NCBI GenBank assembly: GCA_050694055.1
Contig: JBOGWX010000080.1
Span: 1-52,222 of the forward strand
DNA: 52,222 nt
DNA from: WHSV01 sp050694055
GTDB taxonomy: Bacteria > Actinomycetota > CADDZG01 > WHSQ01
Reading direction: 5' to 3'
Below, piece after piece: positions 15,622 through 24,081 of this stretch. Made by a program: the position numbers and the translations under genes. Each line of letters opens with the position of its first letter. Position 1 is the stretch's first letter. The notes under the pieces were generated by a model. That model did no database searches and had not been told where the DNA came from. It was given only the letters and a program-made list of their open reading frames with translations.

Positions 15622-16770
15622 TCAGGCCTCGAAGAGCTGGTCGGCGATCAGCGACAGACCCTGGAAGTCGATGGCCTCTTGCTCCAGATAAGGGACTCGC
15701 ACCCAGCGGTGCCTCGGGATCTTGCGAGCGAGGGCGTCCAGATTCCTTTCCTCGAGCCGAACGACGCGCATGAAGGCCTCCTCGTTGTCGATCAGTTTGG
15801 CCAGCAACCGAGCGCGCTCTCCCTGCTCTTCGAGCTTCGCCAGCTTGCGAGGCTTGACGTCGACACCGTCTCCGATCTTCGGGTGTACGCGATTGACGAC
15901 CAGCGCGCCGAACGGCAATCCCGCCTCGTTCAGACGAGTCGCAAAGAAAGTCGCTTCGGTCACCGAGTCCTCCCCCGGGGAAGTGACGATGACGAAAGAC
16001 GTGGCGTCGCTTTGAAGGAGTGCAGCCACCTCGCGGGCGCGTTCTTTGAATCCGTCGTACATGCCCTCCAGATTCGAGAAGAACTCTGCCGTATCCTCCA
16101 GCACGTCTCCGCCGATTATTCGCTTGACCACCCGCAGAAAAGTCGTGGCGGCTACATTGGCGGCTTTGAAGATGCCACCGCCGGCCTTCATGTATGGCAT
16201 CAAGAAGAAGCGCAGAACGCGCGACTCGAAAAAGTCCGTCAATCGGCGCGGCGCATCGAGGAAATCGAGCGCGTTACGAGTGGGGGGCGTGTCGATGACG
16301 ATGAGGTCGTAGGTATCGTCGGCGTGCAGTTCGTACAGCTTCTCCATCGCCATATATTCCTGAGTGCCCGACAAGGTCGACGAGATGTTGCGGTAGAAGC
16401 GGTTCTCGATGATGCGCTGCGCCTGCTCGGAGGTCGGAGCGTATCGAGCCACGACCTCGTCGAAGGTCGTCTTGGTGTCGAGCATCAGGGCCCACAACTC
16501 GCCCTTCATCTCCAGCCCTGCGCTCGTGAACTTGCGTTTGTTGACCTTCGATGGCTCGTTGGTCAACAGCTTCAGACCGAGCGACGATGCGAGTCTCTTG
16601 GCCGGATCGATCGTCAGGACGACGGCCTTCTTGCCGTCCAGGGCAGCCTGCAACGCGATGGCGGCGGCGGCGGTCGTTTTACCGACCCCTCCGGCGCCCG
16701 CGCACACGACGATCTCCTTGTGCGCAACGATCTCATCGATCGGGTTCGCGCGCGCGCGGGCGGGGGTCAC
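15622..16770 (-). CDS. Get3/ArsA-like ATPase (second of a tandem pair)
   Basis: A 382-aa P-loop ATPase of the SIMIBI class. Walker A (deviant, GAGGVGKTT) is at about residues 25-33, the switch I region follows as TIDPAKRLASSLG, and LIVIDTPPTRNALDFLDAP is the Walker B/switch II region. Further on, VTSPGEDSVTEA and LVVNRVHPKIG match the Get3/ArsA fold. The start GTG at 16770 overlaps the stop of the preceding ATPase by 4 bases (GTGA), so the pair is translationally coupled. Mycobacteria carry a comparable adjacent pair (Rv3679/Rv3680) next to whiB4; there is no ArsB or arsenic gene here, so arsenite export is unlikely. Confidence 0.85.
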   Translation of the reverse strand: MTPARARANPIDEIVAHKEIVVCAGAGGVGKTTAAAAIALQAALDGKKAVVLTIDPAKRLASSLGLKLLTNEPSKVNKRKFTSAGLEMKGELWALMLDTKTTFDEVVARYAPTSEQAQRIIENRFYRNISSTLSGTQEYMAMEKLYELHADDTYDLIVIDTPPTRNALDFLDAPRRLTDFFESRVLRFFLMPYMKAGGGIFKAANVAATTFLRVVKRIIGGDVLEDTAEFFSNLEGMYDGFKERAREVAALLQSDATSFVIVTSPGEDSVTEATFFATRLNEAGLPFGALVVNRVHPKIGDGVDVKPRKLAKLEEQGERARLLAKLIDNEEAFMRVVRLEERNLDALARKIPRHRWVRVPYLEQEAIDFQGLSLIADQLFEA

Positions 16771-17762
16771 AGCTTCTCCATCTGTTCTTCGACGACGTCC
16801 GCCAGCGTCTCGATGTCCGGGAGCGCGAGGCCGGCGGAGAACAGAAACGGCAACTCTACGACCGGCCCAGAGGCACCCCGCCGCAGCCTCCTCAGGTGAC
16901 CGGACTGGATGCTTCGACGCGCCTTCAGAAAGCGCGCGTAGCCGAGCAACGCATCGAGGTCCTCCGCGTCGAGGTTGATGCCCGCCGCCCGAGCCTCGGG
17001 GCACAGCTCATCGATGCTGTTGTCGGCGGCAATGGTTTCGAACTCGTCGGCCTCTTCGTCGGTCAGTAGTCCGGTGAGGATGCCGTTGGCGAATACCGCG
17101 CCCTGGGAGATGCCGAGCTGTCGGTCGAGGGCGTCCGAGGTTTCGAGAGTCTCGGTTACCGGCATCTCCTCGGCAAGGGCGACAAGGTGAACGCGGCTCC
17201 TCTGGGGATCGGTCAGCATGTCGTTGAGCCATTCGCTCTGGCGGCGTACGGGTCCGACACGCACCGCGTCGGCGAGACCTCGAGGGGCTCTCAGGAAGGT
17301 CGCCATGTGCCCCGCGGCAGGCGCGTCGACGACGATCGTGTCGAAGCCATGAGGGCCGCCACCGTGATCCCTGTCCTGCTCGAGATACCAGATCTTGCCG
17401 AGCACGAGAATGTCCTCGAGACCGGGCGCGGCGGTGGTGATGTAGTCCACGAAGTGGGTGCTGCGGAACGCTCGTGAGATGCGACTCATGTGGTACTGGA
17501 CGCGTAGGTACTCGGCCAGCGCGTCCTCGGGAATGATGTTGAGACCCCATACGCCCGGCGACAGCTCGCGCGGCGCGTAGGTGACCTGGCCCCCGCCAAA
17601 GAGCTTCGGCAGGGTCCCCTTGCGATCGATCTCGGCCATGCACACCTTGCGTCCGTGGCGAGCGGCGACAAGAGCCAAGGCGGCCGCCACCGTCGTCTTA
17701 CCGACGCCTCCCTTGCCGGAGACGATCAGAATCTTGGGGTCGAGAAACTCATCGACGTGCAT
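16767..17762 (-). CDS. Get3/ArsA-like ATPase (first of a tandem pair)
   Basis: A 331-aa relative of the next gene. The deviant Walker A SGKGGVGKTT lies at residues 15-24, followed by AEIDRKGTLPKLFGG; FDTIVVDAPAAGHMATFLRAP is the Walker B/switch II region. Two-subunit Get3-like ATPases of this kind are a recurring actinobacterial pair. The GTGA overlap with the second gene implies equal expression and a heteromer. This gene heads a four-gene minus-strand run: ATPase, ATPase, sdhC-like, PPOX-like. One reasonable idea is a chaperone-like role in membrane-protein or redox homeostasis; the sequence alone does not settle it. Confidence 0.85.
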   Translation of the reverse strand: MHVDEFLDPKILIVSGKGGVGKTTVAAALALVAARHGRKVCMAEIDRKGTLPKLFGGGQVTYAPRELSPGVWGLNIIPEDALAEYLRVQYHMSRISRAFRSTHFVDYITTAAPGLEDILVLGKIWYLEQDRDHGGGPHGFDTIVVDAPAAGHMATFLRAPRGLADAVRVGPVRRQSEWLNDMLTDPQRSRVHLVALAEEMPVTETLETSDALDRQLGISQGAVFANGILTGLLTDEEADEFETIAADNSIDELCPEARAAGINLDAEDLDALLGYARFLKARRSIQSGHLRRLRRGASGPVVELPFLFSAGLALPDIETLADVVEEQMEKL

Positions 17763-17832
17763 CGCTGTGTTCTATCCAGTCTGGCGCTCTTTCGCACCTC
17801 GGTAGCTTGCCCCCACCCATTAGGCTCGTTCG

Positions 17833-19125
17833 ATGACCCATTCCGATCTTCTCGCACGCCATCGCAAGGTCCTCCCCGACTGGGTGGCCCTCTACTACGA
17901 CCAGCCCATCTCGCTCGAGCGAGGTGAGGGGCGTCACGTCTGGGATGTCGAGGGCAACCGCTACCTCGACTTCTTCGGCGGCATCCTTACCACGATGTCG
18001 GGTCACGCGGTTCCGGAGATCGTCGATGCGATCCGAACCCAGGCCGACAGATTGCTGCACTCGTCGACGCTGTATCTGATCGAGCCGGCGATCGCGCTCG
18101 CCGAGCGCATCGCGGAGCTAGCCCCCGTCGACGACGCAAAGGTCTTCTTCACCTCGTCGGGCTCGGAGGCGAACGAGACGGCGCTACTCCTGGCGGCCGC
18201 TTACCGTCGTTCGAATCAGGTGCTGGCGTTGCGCAACAGCTACCACGGTCGTTCCTTCGCGACGGTTGCGATCACGGGGAACAGAGGCTGGTCGCCCAGT
18301 TCCTTGACTCCGGTGAACGTCAGCTACGTACACGGCGGCTACCGGTTGCGAAGTCCCTGGCGCGATCACTCAGACGGCGCCTACATCGGCGAATGCGTCG
18401 AGGATCTCCGCAGCGTCATCGACACCATGACCTCCGGCGACGTGGCCTGTCTGATTGCCGAACCGATCCAGGGCGTCGGCGGTTTTACGACTCCGCCGGA
18501 TGGACTGTTCGGCGCGATGCACAAGGTTCTCGACGAGCACGGCATCCTGCTCATCGCCGACGAGGTACAGACCGGGTGGGGCCGCACCGGCGAACACTTC
18601 TGGGGGATCGACGCGCACGGAGTCCGGCCGGACATGATCACCTTCGCCAAAGGTCTCGGAAACGGGTTGTCGATCGGAGGAGTGGTTGCGCGCGCCGAGA
18701 TCATGGACTGCCTCGGAGCCAATTCCATCTCGACCTTCGGCGGAAACCCGCTCTCGACCGCAGGCGCGCTGGCCAATCTCGACTACTTGTTGAGCAACGA
18801 CCTTCAGGCCAACGCGTTGAAGCGGGGCGAGCGTCTGATGACCCGGTTGCGGGCGACCGCCGCCGACTGCGACCACGTGGCCGAAGCGCGCGGCAAGGGG
18901 CTCATGCTCGGTGTCGAGCTGGTGCGTCCCGGCGGCCTCGAGCCGAGCCCCGAGGCCGCCGGCTGGATGCTCGAGGAGACGAGGCGCAACGGGCTGCTCG
19001 TGGGCAAGGGTGGCCTCTACGGAAACGTGCTACGGATCGCGCCGCCGATGAGCCTCACCGAGGCCGAGGCCGAGGACGGCGGCGATATCCTGGAGGGGGC
19101 AATCCGGGCCTACCGGCCGGACTGA
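17833..19125 (+). CDS. Class III PLP-dependent aminotransferase
   Basis: A 430-aa enzyme of the ornithine/acetylornithine/GABA aminotransferase fold (AGXT2-like). Cofactor residues are visible: SSGSEANETAL (108-118) for phosphate binding, NSYHGRSF around 135-142, Asp243 in LIADEVQTGWGRTG, and the Schiff-base lysine Lys273 in ITFAKGLGNG. TFGGNPLS supplies the second-subunit phosphate contact. Relatives move the amino group of alanine, beta-alanine, GABA or similar omega-amines onto glyoxylate, pyruvate or 2-oxoglutarate; the substrate cannot be fixed by eye. It is transcribed divergently from the Get3-like ATPases and precedes the NfeD gene by 51 bases. Confidence 0.88.
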   Translation: MTHSDLLARHRKVLPDWVALYYDQPISLERGEGRHVWDVEGNRYLDFFGGILTTMSGHAVPEIVDAIRTQADRLLHSSTLYLIEPAIALAERIAELAPVDDAKVFFTSSGSEANETALLLAAAYRRSNQVLALRNSYHGRSFATVAITGNRGWSPSSLTPVNVSYVHGGYRLRSPWRDHSDGAYIGECVEDLRSVIDTMTSGDVACLIAEPIQGVGGFTTPPDGLFGAMHKVLDEHGILLIADEVQTGWGRTGEHFWGIDAHGVRPDMITFAKGLGNGLSIGGVVARAEIMDCLGANSISTFGGNPLSTAGALANLDYLLSNDLQANALKRGERLMTRLRATAADCDHVAEARGKGLMLGVELVRPGGLEPSPEAAGWMLEETRRNGLLVGKGGLYGNVLRIAPPMSLTEAEAEDGGDILEGAIRAYRPD

Positions 19126-19176
19126 CTCGCAGGGGGCACCCCCTAAACCATCAGGCCCGAGCTGGGGGAGAATTGA

Positions 19177-20571
19177 GTGATGCTCGTCTTCCTACGGCGC
19201 ACGCGCCGGGCGTTGAGTCTGCTGTGGCTCGTGGCCCTGACTCTGGGGCTGCTCCTGCTCGCGGCCTCGCCACTGCGAGCTCAGGAGGGCGGTGACCAGA
19301 CCGTCGACGTCGTTCAGCTCGAGGGCGTCATCGATCCCACGAACGCGGATTACCTACGGGGCCGGCTGGAGGGGTCGCAGGCCGACGACGTTCATGCCGT
19401 GATCATCCAGCTCGACACTCCCGGTGGGCTCGACGTCTCGATGCGAGACATGATTCAGGAGCTCCTCGAGGCTGATCTGCCGACGATCGTGTGGATTGCG
19501 CCGGGCGGCGCGCGCGCCGCGTCCGCAGGCACCTTCATCACCTACGCGGCGAACCTCGCCTACATGTCCGCCGGCACCGAGCTCGGTGCCGCAACCCCCG
19601 TCAACCTCGGCGGTGGCGAGACGAACGAGACCCTCACTCGCAAGGCAACCAACGATGCGGCGGCGTTTATCGAAGAGCTCGCCATCCTGCGCGACAGGGA
19701 CCCAGAGTTCGCGCGCGCGGCGGTAGAGGACGCGGAGTCGATCGGTGCCACCGAAGCGGTCGAACGCGACGTGGTCAACGGGCTGGCCAACACCCTCTCG
19801 GATCTGCTCGAGGCGATCGACGGCCAGACGGTCACCATAGGCGATGGGACCAGTGCGACACTCGAGACGTGGGACGACGCGTCCGACGCAGCGAGCGTCA
19901 GGCTGCGCTTTCAAGAGATGAACCTCCTGCAACGTCTGCTGCACCTCGTGACGAATCCAGAGATCGCCTACCTGTTGCTTCTGTTCGGCACCTTCGGAAT
20001 CATCTTCGAGCTCTACAACCCTGGAATCGGCCTCGCCGGCATCCTCGGAGGAGTCTGCTTGCTGCTCGGCTTCTACGCACTGAGCGTGTTGCCCACGAAC
20101 TGGGCCGGAGTCTTCTTGATCGTCCTGTCGGTCATCTTCTTCGTGGTGGACCTTCAGGTTGCCGGTCTGGGCATCTGGACGGTGGGCGGTGTGGTCGCGC
20201 TCGTCGCCGGGGGTTTGCTGTTGTTCGCGGGAGCTCCCGACGCGCTGTCGCTGTCGCCGTGGGCGATTGTCACCGCGGTTGTGCTGACGCTTCTCTTCTT
20301 CATCTCCGTCATGACCGCAGCTCTGCGCGTCCGGCTCCGTCGCCCGATAACCGGCGAGGACGCGCTCGTCGGGACGGTGGGTGAGGCGAAGACCGATATC
20401 GCCCCCGAGGGAACCGTGCTGACCAAGGGCACGCTGTGGCGCGCCCGCACCATGGAAACGGGCATCGCCGCGGGCGCCATGGTCGAGGTCAAGGCAACCG
20501 AGGGCCTGGTGCTGCTGGTCGAACCTGTCGAGGACCATGAACACGCGCGCAACGGCCGGGACACCAGTTGA
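19177..20571 (+). CDS. NfeD-type membrane serine protease (ClpP-class domain)
   Basis: A 464-aa long-form NfeD protein. Signal peptide or first helix at residues 12-31; a ClpP-like protease domain follows, with QLDTPGG at 79-84, catalytic Ser116 in ARAASAGTF, and the general-base lysine Lys156 in LTRKATND; then four or so membrane helices (about 255-380) and a C-terminal OB-fold domain (GEDALVGTVGEAKTDIAPEG). Long NfeD proteases work with a slipin, which they can cleave, in membrane quality control, and a slipin gene follows 67 bases downstream. GGGGGAGA lies 6 bases before the GTG start; the ATG is the next codon. Confidence 0.9.
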   Translation: MMLVFLRRTRRALSLLWLVALTLGLLLLAASPLRAQEGGDQTVDVVQLEGVIDPTNADYLRGRLEGSQADDVHAVIIQLDTPGGLDVSMRDMIQELLEADLPTIVWIAPGGARAASAGTFITYAANLAYMSAGTELGAATPVNLGGGETNETLTRKATNDAAAFIEELAILRDRDPEFARAAVEDAESIGATEAVERDVVNGLANTLSDLLEAIDGQTVTIGDGTSATLETWDDASDAASVRLRFQEMNLLQRLLHLVTNPEIAYLLLLFGTFGIIFELYNPGIGLAGILGGVCLLLGFYALSVLPTNWAGVFLIVLSVIFFVVDLQVAGLGIWTVGGVVALVAGGLLLFAGAPDALSLSPWAIVTAVVLTLLFFISVMTAALRVRLRRPITGEDALVGTVGEAKTDIAPEGTVLTKGTLWRARTMETGIAAGAMVEVKATEGLVLLVEPVEDHEHARNGRDTS

Positions 20572-20638
20572 GAGTCGTGGGAGGGTGGCGGGGCACCTGT
20601 CACGCCGTTAACGAAGGACCTTCGAGGAGGCGATTCAC

Positions 20639-21460
20639 GTGGGGTTTGTGATTGCAGGAGCGATACTCGTCTTCCTGCTGCTGGTTCTCTCGGCGTCGAT
20701 TCGGATCGTGCAGGAGTACGAACGAGGCGTCATCTTCCGCCTAGGCCGGGTGCTCGAGGGGGCCAAGGGGCCGGGGCTGTTCTTTCTCATTCCGATCGTC
20801 GATCGCATGGTGAAGGTCAACCTTCAGATCGTCACCCTCGACGTGCCACCGCAGGACGTCATCACCCGGGACAACGTCACGATACGCGTCAACGCGGTCG
20901 TTTACTTCCAGGTGTTCCAGCCGGTGAAGGCCATCGTCGAAGTGCAGAACTATCTGTTCGCCACCTCTCAGATTGCGCAAACGACGTTGCGTGCCGTGCT
21001 GTCGAAAGTAGATCTCGATGACATCCTGAGCGAGCGCGACAAGCTCAACCAGGATCTCCAGCGCATCATCGACGACCTCACGGATCCGTGGGGCATCAAA
21101 GTGAACCTCGTAGAGATCAAGGACGTCGATCTTCCGAGCGAGATGCAGCGCGCCATGGCGAAGCAGGCGGAGGCCGAGCGCGAGCGCAGAGCCAAGATCA
21201 TCAACGCCGAGGGTGAGTTCCAGGCCTCCGAGCGTCTGGCCCAGGCCGCTCAAGTCATCGCCCGCCACCCGATCGCGTACCAGCTGCGCTATCTCCAGAC
21301 GATCACCGACGTGGCGGCCGAACAGAACTCCACGCTCGTGGTTCCGATCCCGATCGAGATGCTCAAGGCTTTCGAGGCGGCGTTCGGCAAAGACGTCTTT
21401 CCCGATGCGATGCACGAGCGGACTAAGGAAGAGCCGTCGACCGAGCCGGAACGTACCTAA
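20639..21460 (+). CDS. Slipin (SPFH/Band 7 membrane protein)
   Basis: A 273-aa stomatin-like protein. One N-terminal membrane helix (residues 2-22) precedes a Band 7 domain: VQEYERGVIFRLGRVLEGAK, then LDVPPQDVITRDNVTIRVNAVVYF and an alpha-helical stretch AKQAEAERERRAKIINAEGE that drives oligomerisation. This pattern matches bacterial slipins, the partner and substrate of long NfeD proteases, and the operon order is the usual one. GAGGAGG is 8 bases before the GTG at 20639. Confidence 0.93.
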   Translation: MGFVIAGAILVFLLLVLSASIRIVQEYERGVIFRLGRVLEGAKGPGLFFLIPIVDRMVKVNLQIVTLDVPPQDVITRDNVTIRVNAVVYFQVFQPVKAIVEVQNYLFATSQIAQTTLRAVLSKVDLDDILSERDKLNQDLQRIIDDLTDPWGIKVNLVEIKDVDLPSEMQRAMAKQAEAERERRAKIINAEGEFQASERLAQAAQVIARHPIAYQLRYLQTITDVAAEQNSTLVVPIPIEMLKAFEAAFGKDVFPDAMHERTKEEPSTEPERT

Positions 21461-21466
21461 GTCCTC

Positions 21467-22783
21467 GTGGGACACGGGCACTCACACGGGCACATACACG
21501 ACGACCAGGAGGGGGAGTACTGCGCATCTCCTCAGGTTCGGCGCGCCCTGCTGATCTCGGTCGTCCCCTTCATTGTCATCACGCTCGTCGGCCTGGCGGT
21601 GCTGTGGCCGGGTGAGCCACCCGGGCGCATCGAAGGGGACTTCGTCAACCCCGACCGCGTCGGCGCGACGGTTACCAACGTCGAGGAGATCGACTGCCAG
21701 CAGATACCCGGGCAGGAGTCGTTTCGGTGTGCCGAGGTCACGGCGCGCCTCGATGGAGGCGACGATGCGCGCGATGACGTCTTTTTCGAAACCGCGGAGA
21801 CCACCCAAGCTCGCCAGATCAGCGAAGGTGACAAGATCTTCGTGGGCCGGTCCTTCAACGATCCCAACGAGGATCGCTACTTCTTCCTCGATTATCAGCG
21901 CAGCTTCCCTCTGCTTGCGCTCGGGATTCTCTTCGCGGTCGTGGTGGTGGCCCTCAGCGGACTGCGGGGGATGGCCGCCTTGATCGGTCTGGGCATCTCC
22001 TTGATGGTGCTGCTGGCGTTCGTGCTGCCCGCGATCCTCGAGGGCAAGAGCCCCATCGCGGTGGCTGCGGTGGGGTCCGCCACGATCATGTTTGCGGCCC
22101 TGTACATGGCTCATGGAGTCAACGTGCGGACGACTACGGCCATTCTCGGCACTCTCGTAAGCCTCCTGCTCACTTGTCTGCTGGCCGCGTTCTTCTTGGA
22201 TCTCGTGAGCTTCACCGGCTTCGGTTCGGAGGAGGCGGTGTTCTTGCAGGTGTCGGCCGCCCAGGTGAATCTTCAGGGTCTGATCTTTGCCGGCGTCATC
22301 ATCGGGACCCTCGGAGTGCTCGATGACGTGACGGTGACGCAAGCCTCCGCCGTCTGGGAGATCCACTACGCCAATCCCCGCTACTCTGCGCGTCAGCTTT
22401 ACAAGAGTGCGCTTCGTATCGGGCGCGACCACATCGCTTCGACGGTGAACACCCTCGTGCTCGCCTACGCGGGCGCATCGCTACCACTGTTGATCCTGTT
22501 CAGCCTCGCCGACGTCCCGCTAACCCAGACGTTGACGAGCGAGGTCGTCGCTCAGGAGGTTGTGCGAACCCTGGTGGGCAGTATCGGTCTCGTGGCTTCG
22601 GTGCCCATCACCACGGGACTGGCGGCGCTGGTCGTGAGCCGGGACGAGGTCAAGGTCTCTGCGCGGCGCAGGAGAGAGGCCGCAGAGAGGCTTCCGGAGA
22701 CGGAGATCGACCCCGAGCCTGAGCCCGAGGCCCCGTCCTTCAAGCGCCCGAGAGCCGAGCGCGTGTTCCGCGACGATGCCTAG
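21467..22783 (+). CDS. YibE/F-family multipass membrane protein with His-rich N-terminus
   Basis: A 438-aa YibE/F-like protein. Residues 1-13 read MGHGHSHGHIHDD, a classic metal-binding His cluster, and lie before the first membrane helix (about 27-46). An extracytoplasmic domain of about 95 residues follows, then about seven helices with family stretches such as ALSGLRGMAALIGLGISLMV and IGTLGVLDDVTVTQASAVWE. The C-terminal tail is charged and cytoplasmic. The function of the family is not established; transport has been proposed. It starts 6 bases after the slipin stop and is convergent with zur, so the His cluster next to a zinc regulon is notable. Confidence 0.85.
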   Translation: MGHGHSHGHIHDDQEGEYCASPQVRRALLISVVPFIVITLVGLAVLWPGEPPGRIEGDFVNPDRVGATVTNVEEIDCQQIPGQESFRCAEVTARLDGGDDARDDVFFETAETTQARQISEGDKIFVGRSFNDPNEDRYFFLDYQRSFPLLALGILFAVVVVALSGLRGMAALIGLGISLMVLLAFVLPAILEGKSPIAVAAVGSATIMFAALYMAHGVNVRTTTAILGTLVSLLLTCLLAAFFLDLVSFTGFGSEEAVFLQVSAAQVNLQGLIFAGVIIGTLGVLDDVTVTQASAVWEIHYANPRYSARQLYKSALRIGRDHIASTVNTLVLAYAGASLPLLILFSLADVPLTQTLTSEVVAQEVVRTLVGSIGLVASVPITTGLAALVVSRDEVKVSARRRREAAERLPETEIDPEPEPEAPSFKRPRAERVFRDDA

Positions 22784-22816
22784 CTCCGGCATCGGGCCCG
22801 GCGGCCATCCAGCCGC

Positions 22817-23227
22817 TTAGCGGGTGCAGCCCGAGCAGATGCCGAAGACCTCGGCGGTGTGCTCGACCGGTGTGAAGCCGTGACGTTGCGCGACGCGCGC
22901 CGCCCATCTCTCGATCTCTTCGCTCGCGACCTCGACCGAGTTTCCGCATTCCGTGCACACCAGGTGGTGATGGTGTTCCCCGGTCTCGCAGCGGCGGTAG
23001 ATCGCCTCGCCCTCGGCGGTGCGTAGCACATCCACTTCACCTCCACTGGCAAGCGCCTGAAGGTTGCGGTACACGGTCGTCAGCCCGACTCGCTCACCCT
23101 CGGCCTTGAGCTCGTCGTGCAGCTCCTGCGCGGAACGAAAGCCGTCGGCGGCGTCCAGGGCGTCCTTGATGGCGGCGCGTTGCCTGGTTGATCGCTGAGG
23201 TTTCGTCGGGTCTCTGTTTTCAGGCAT
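22817..23227 (-). CDS. zur: Zinc uptake regulator, Fur family (Zur-like)
   Basis: A 136-aa Fur-family repressor. The winged-helix part includes the recognition-helix region GLTTVYRNLQALA (49-61). The metal site contains HHHH (85-88), a structural zinc site of Cys91/Cys94 (CTEC) and Cys131/Cys134 (CSGC). In context it is last in a znuA-znuC-znuB-zur run, so zinc-responsive repression of that transporter is the clear reading. The ATG at 23227 shares a base with the znuB stop (TGATG). A much longer in-frame extension is only a shadow of znuB. PerR or Fur would be alternatives on domain grounds alone. Confidence 0.9.
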   Translation of the reverse strand: MPENRDPTKPQRSTRQRAAIKDALDAADGFRSAQELHDELKAEGERVGLTTVYRNLQALASGGEVDVLRTAEGEAIYRRCETGEHHHHLVCTECGNSVEVASEEIERWAARVAQRHGFTPVEHTAEVFGICSGCTR

Positions 23228-24081
23228 CACACCGCCGCCCGTGCGCGCGCGAACACGGTTGCCAAGACGAAGGCGACGATCGCCCCCATCACGATCGTTG
23301 CTCCCGGCGGAGCATCGACATAGTAGGAGGTTACGACGCCGGCGATGCTTACAAACAGGCCCAGAGCGAGGCTCCCGACGAACGTTGCATTGAAATTGCG
23401 AGTGAGCTGTTGCACCGCAGCCACCGGGAGGACGAGCATGCCGGAGACCAACAGAATGCCGACCACCCTCATCGTCACGCCGACGGTAACTGCGGCGGCC
23501 ACGGCGATCAAGATGTTTACCGTCCTGACGGGGACGCCGGAAATGCGGGCGACCTCCTCGTCGTAGGACACGGCGAACAAGACTCGGCGGAACAGGGTGG
23601 TGGTGGCGAGGACGATCACACATATGGCAAGTGCGGCGAGGATGTCCGACGGGTCTACCGTTAGAAGGGCCCCGAAGAGATAGGTCAGCGTGTTGGTGTT
23701 GGAGGTTCCGGCCAACCCCATTAGAAGCGCACCTCCGGCTATTCCCCCATAGAAGACGACGGCCAGCGCGACGTCGCCCTGGGTTCTGCCGCGCGCCCGC
23801 ATGAGCTCGATGGCAAGTGCTCCGATGACGGCTGCAACTATGGCAGTAACCAGCGGGAGCACGCCGAAGAGGAAGCCCGCAGCCACGCCTGTGAAAGCCA
23901 CGTGCCCGATGCCGTCGCCCATCAGAGAGAGACGACGCTGCACGAGGAAGATTCCGATTGCCGGTGCCGCCAGTCCCACCAGCGCCGCGGCGACCAGTGC
24001 ACGATGCATGAAGTCCCACCGACAGAACTCGAACGGGCACGCGCTCCAGAATCCGGTCCACAGGCCTCCCAGGACACCCAT
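23227..24081 (-). CDS. znuB: Zinc ABC transporter permease ZnuB
   Basis: A 284-aa ABC-3-type permease with about eight membrane helices. Family landmarks are QRRLSLMGDGIGHVAFTGVA near residues 48-67 and ISGVPVRTVNILIAVAAAVTVGVTMRVVGILL in the second half. It forms the channel for zinc (or manganese) delivered by the ZnuA lipoprotein. The ATG start shares one base with the znuC stop (TGATG), and its own stop overlaps the zur start in the same way, so the three downstream genes are tightly coupled. Confidence 0.92.
   Translation of the reverse strand: MGVLGGLWTGFWSACPFEFCRWDFMHRALVAAALVGLAAPAIGIFLVQRRLSLMGDGIGHVAFTGVAAGFLFGVLPLVTAIVAAVIGALAIELMRARGRTQGDVALAVVFYGGIAGGALLMGLAGTSNTNTLTYLFGALLTVDPSDILAALAICVIVLATTTLFRRVLFAVSYDEEVARISGVPVRTVNILIAVAAAVTVGVTMRVVGILLVSGMLVLPVAAVQQLTRNFNATFVGSLALGLFVSIAGVVTSYYVDAPPGATIVMGAIVAFVLATVFARARAAV

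Noticed and set aside
19129..19150. Small G/C hairpin AGGGGG-CA-CCCCCT after the aminotransferase
   Set aside because: The loop is only two bases and the stem cannot close properly; not listed as a terminator.
19354..20544. Minus-strand ORF of 396 codons across the NfeD gene
   Set aside because: His/Gln/Arg-rich shadow opposite a recognised NfeD protease.
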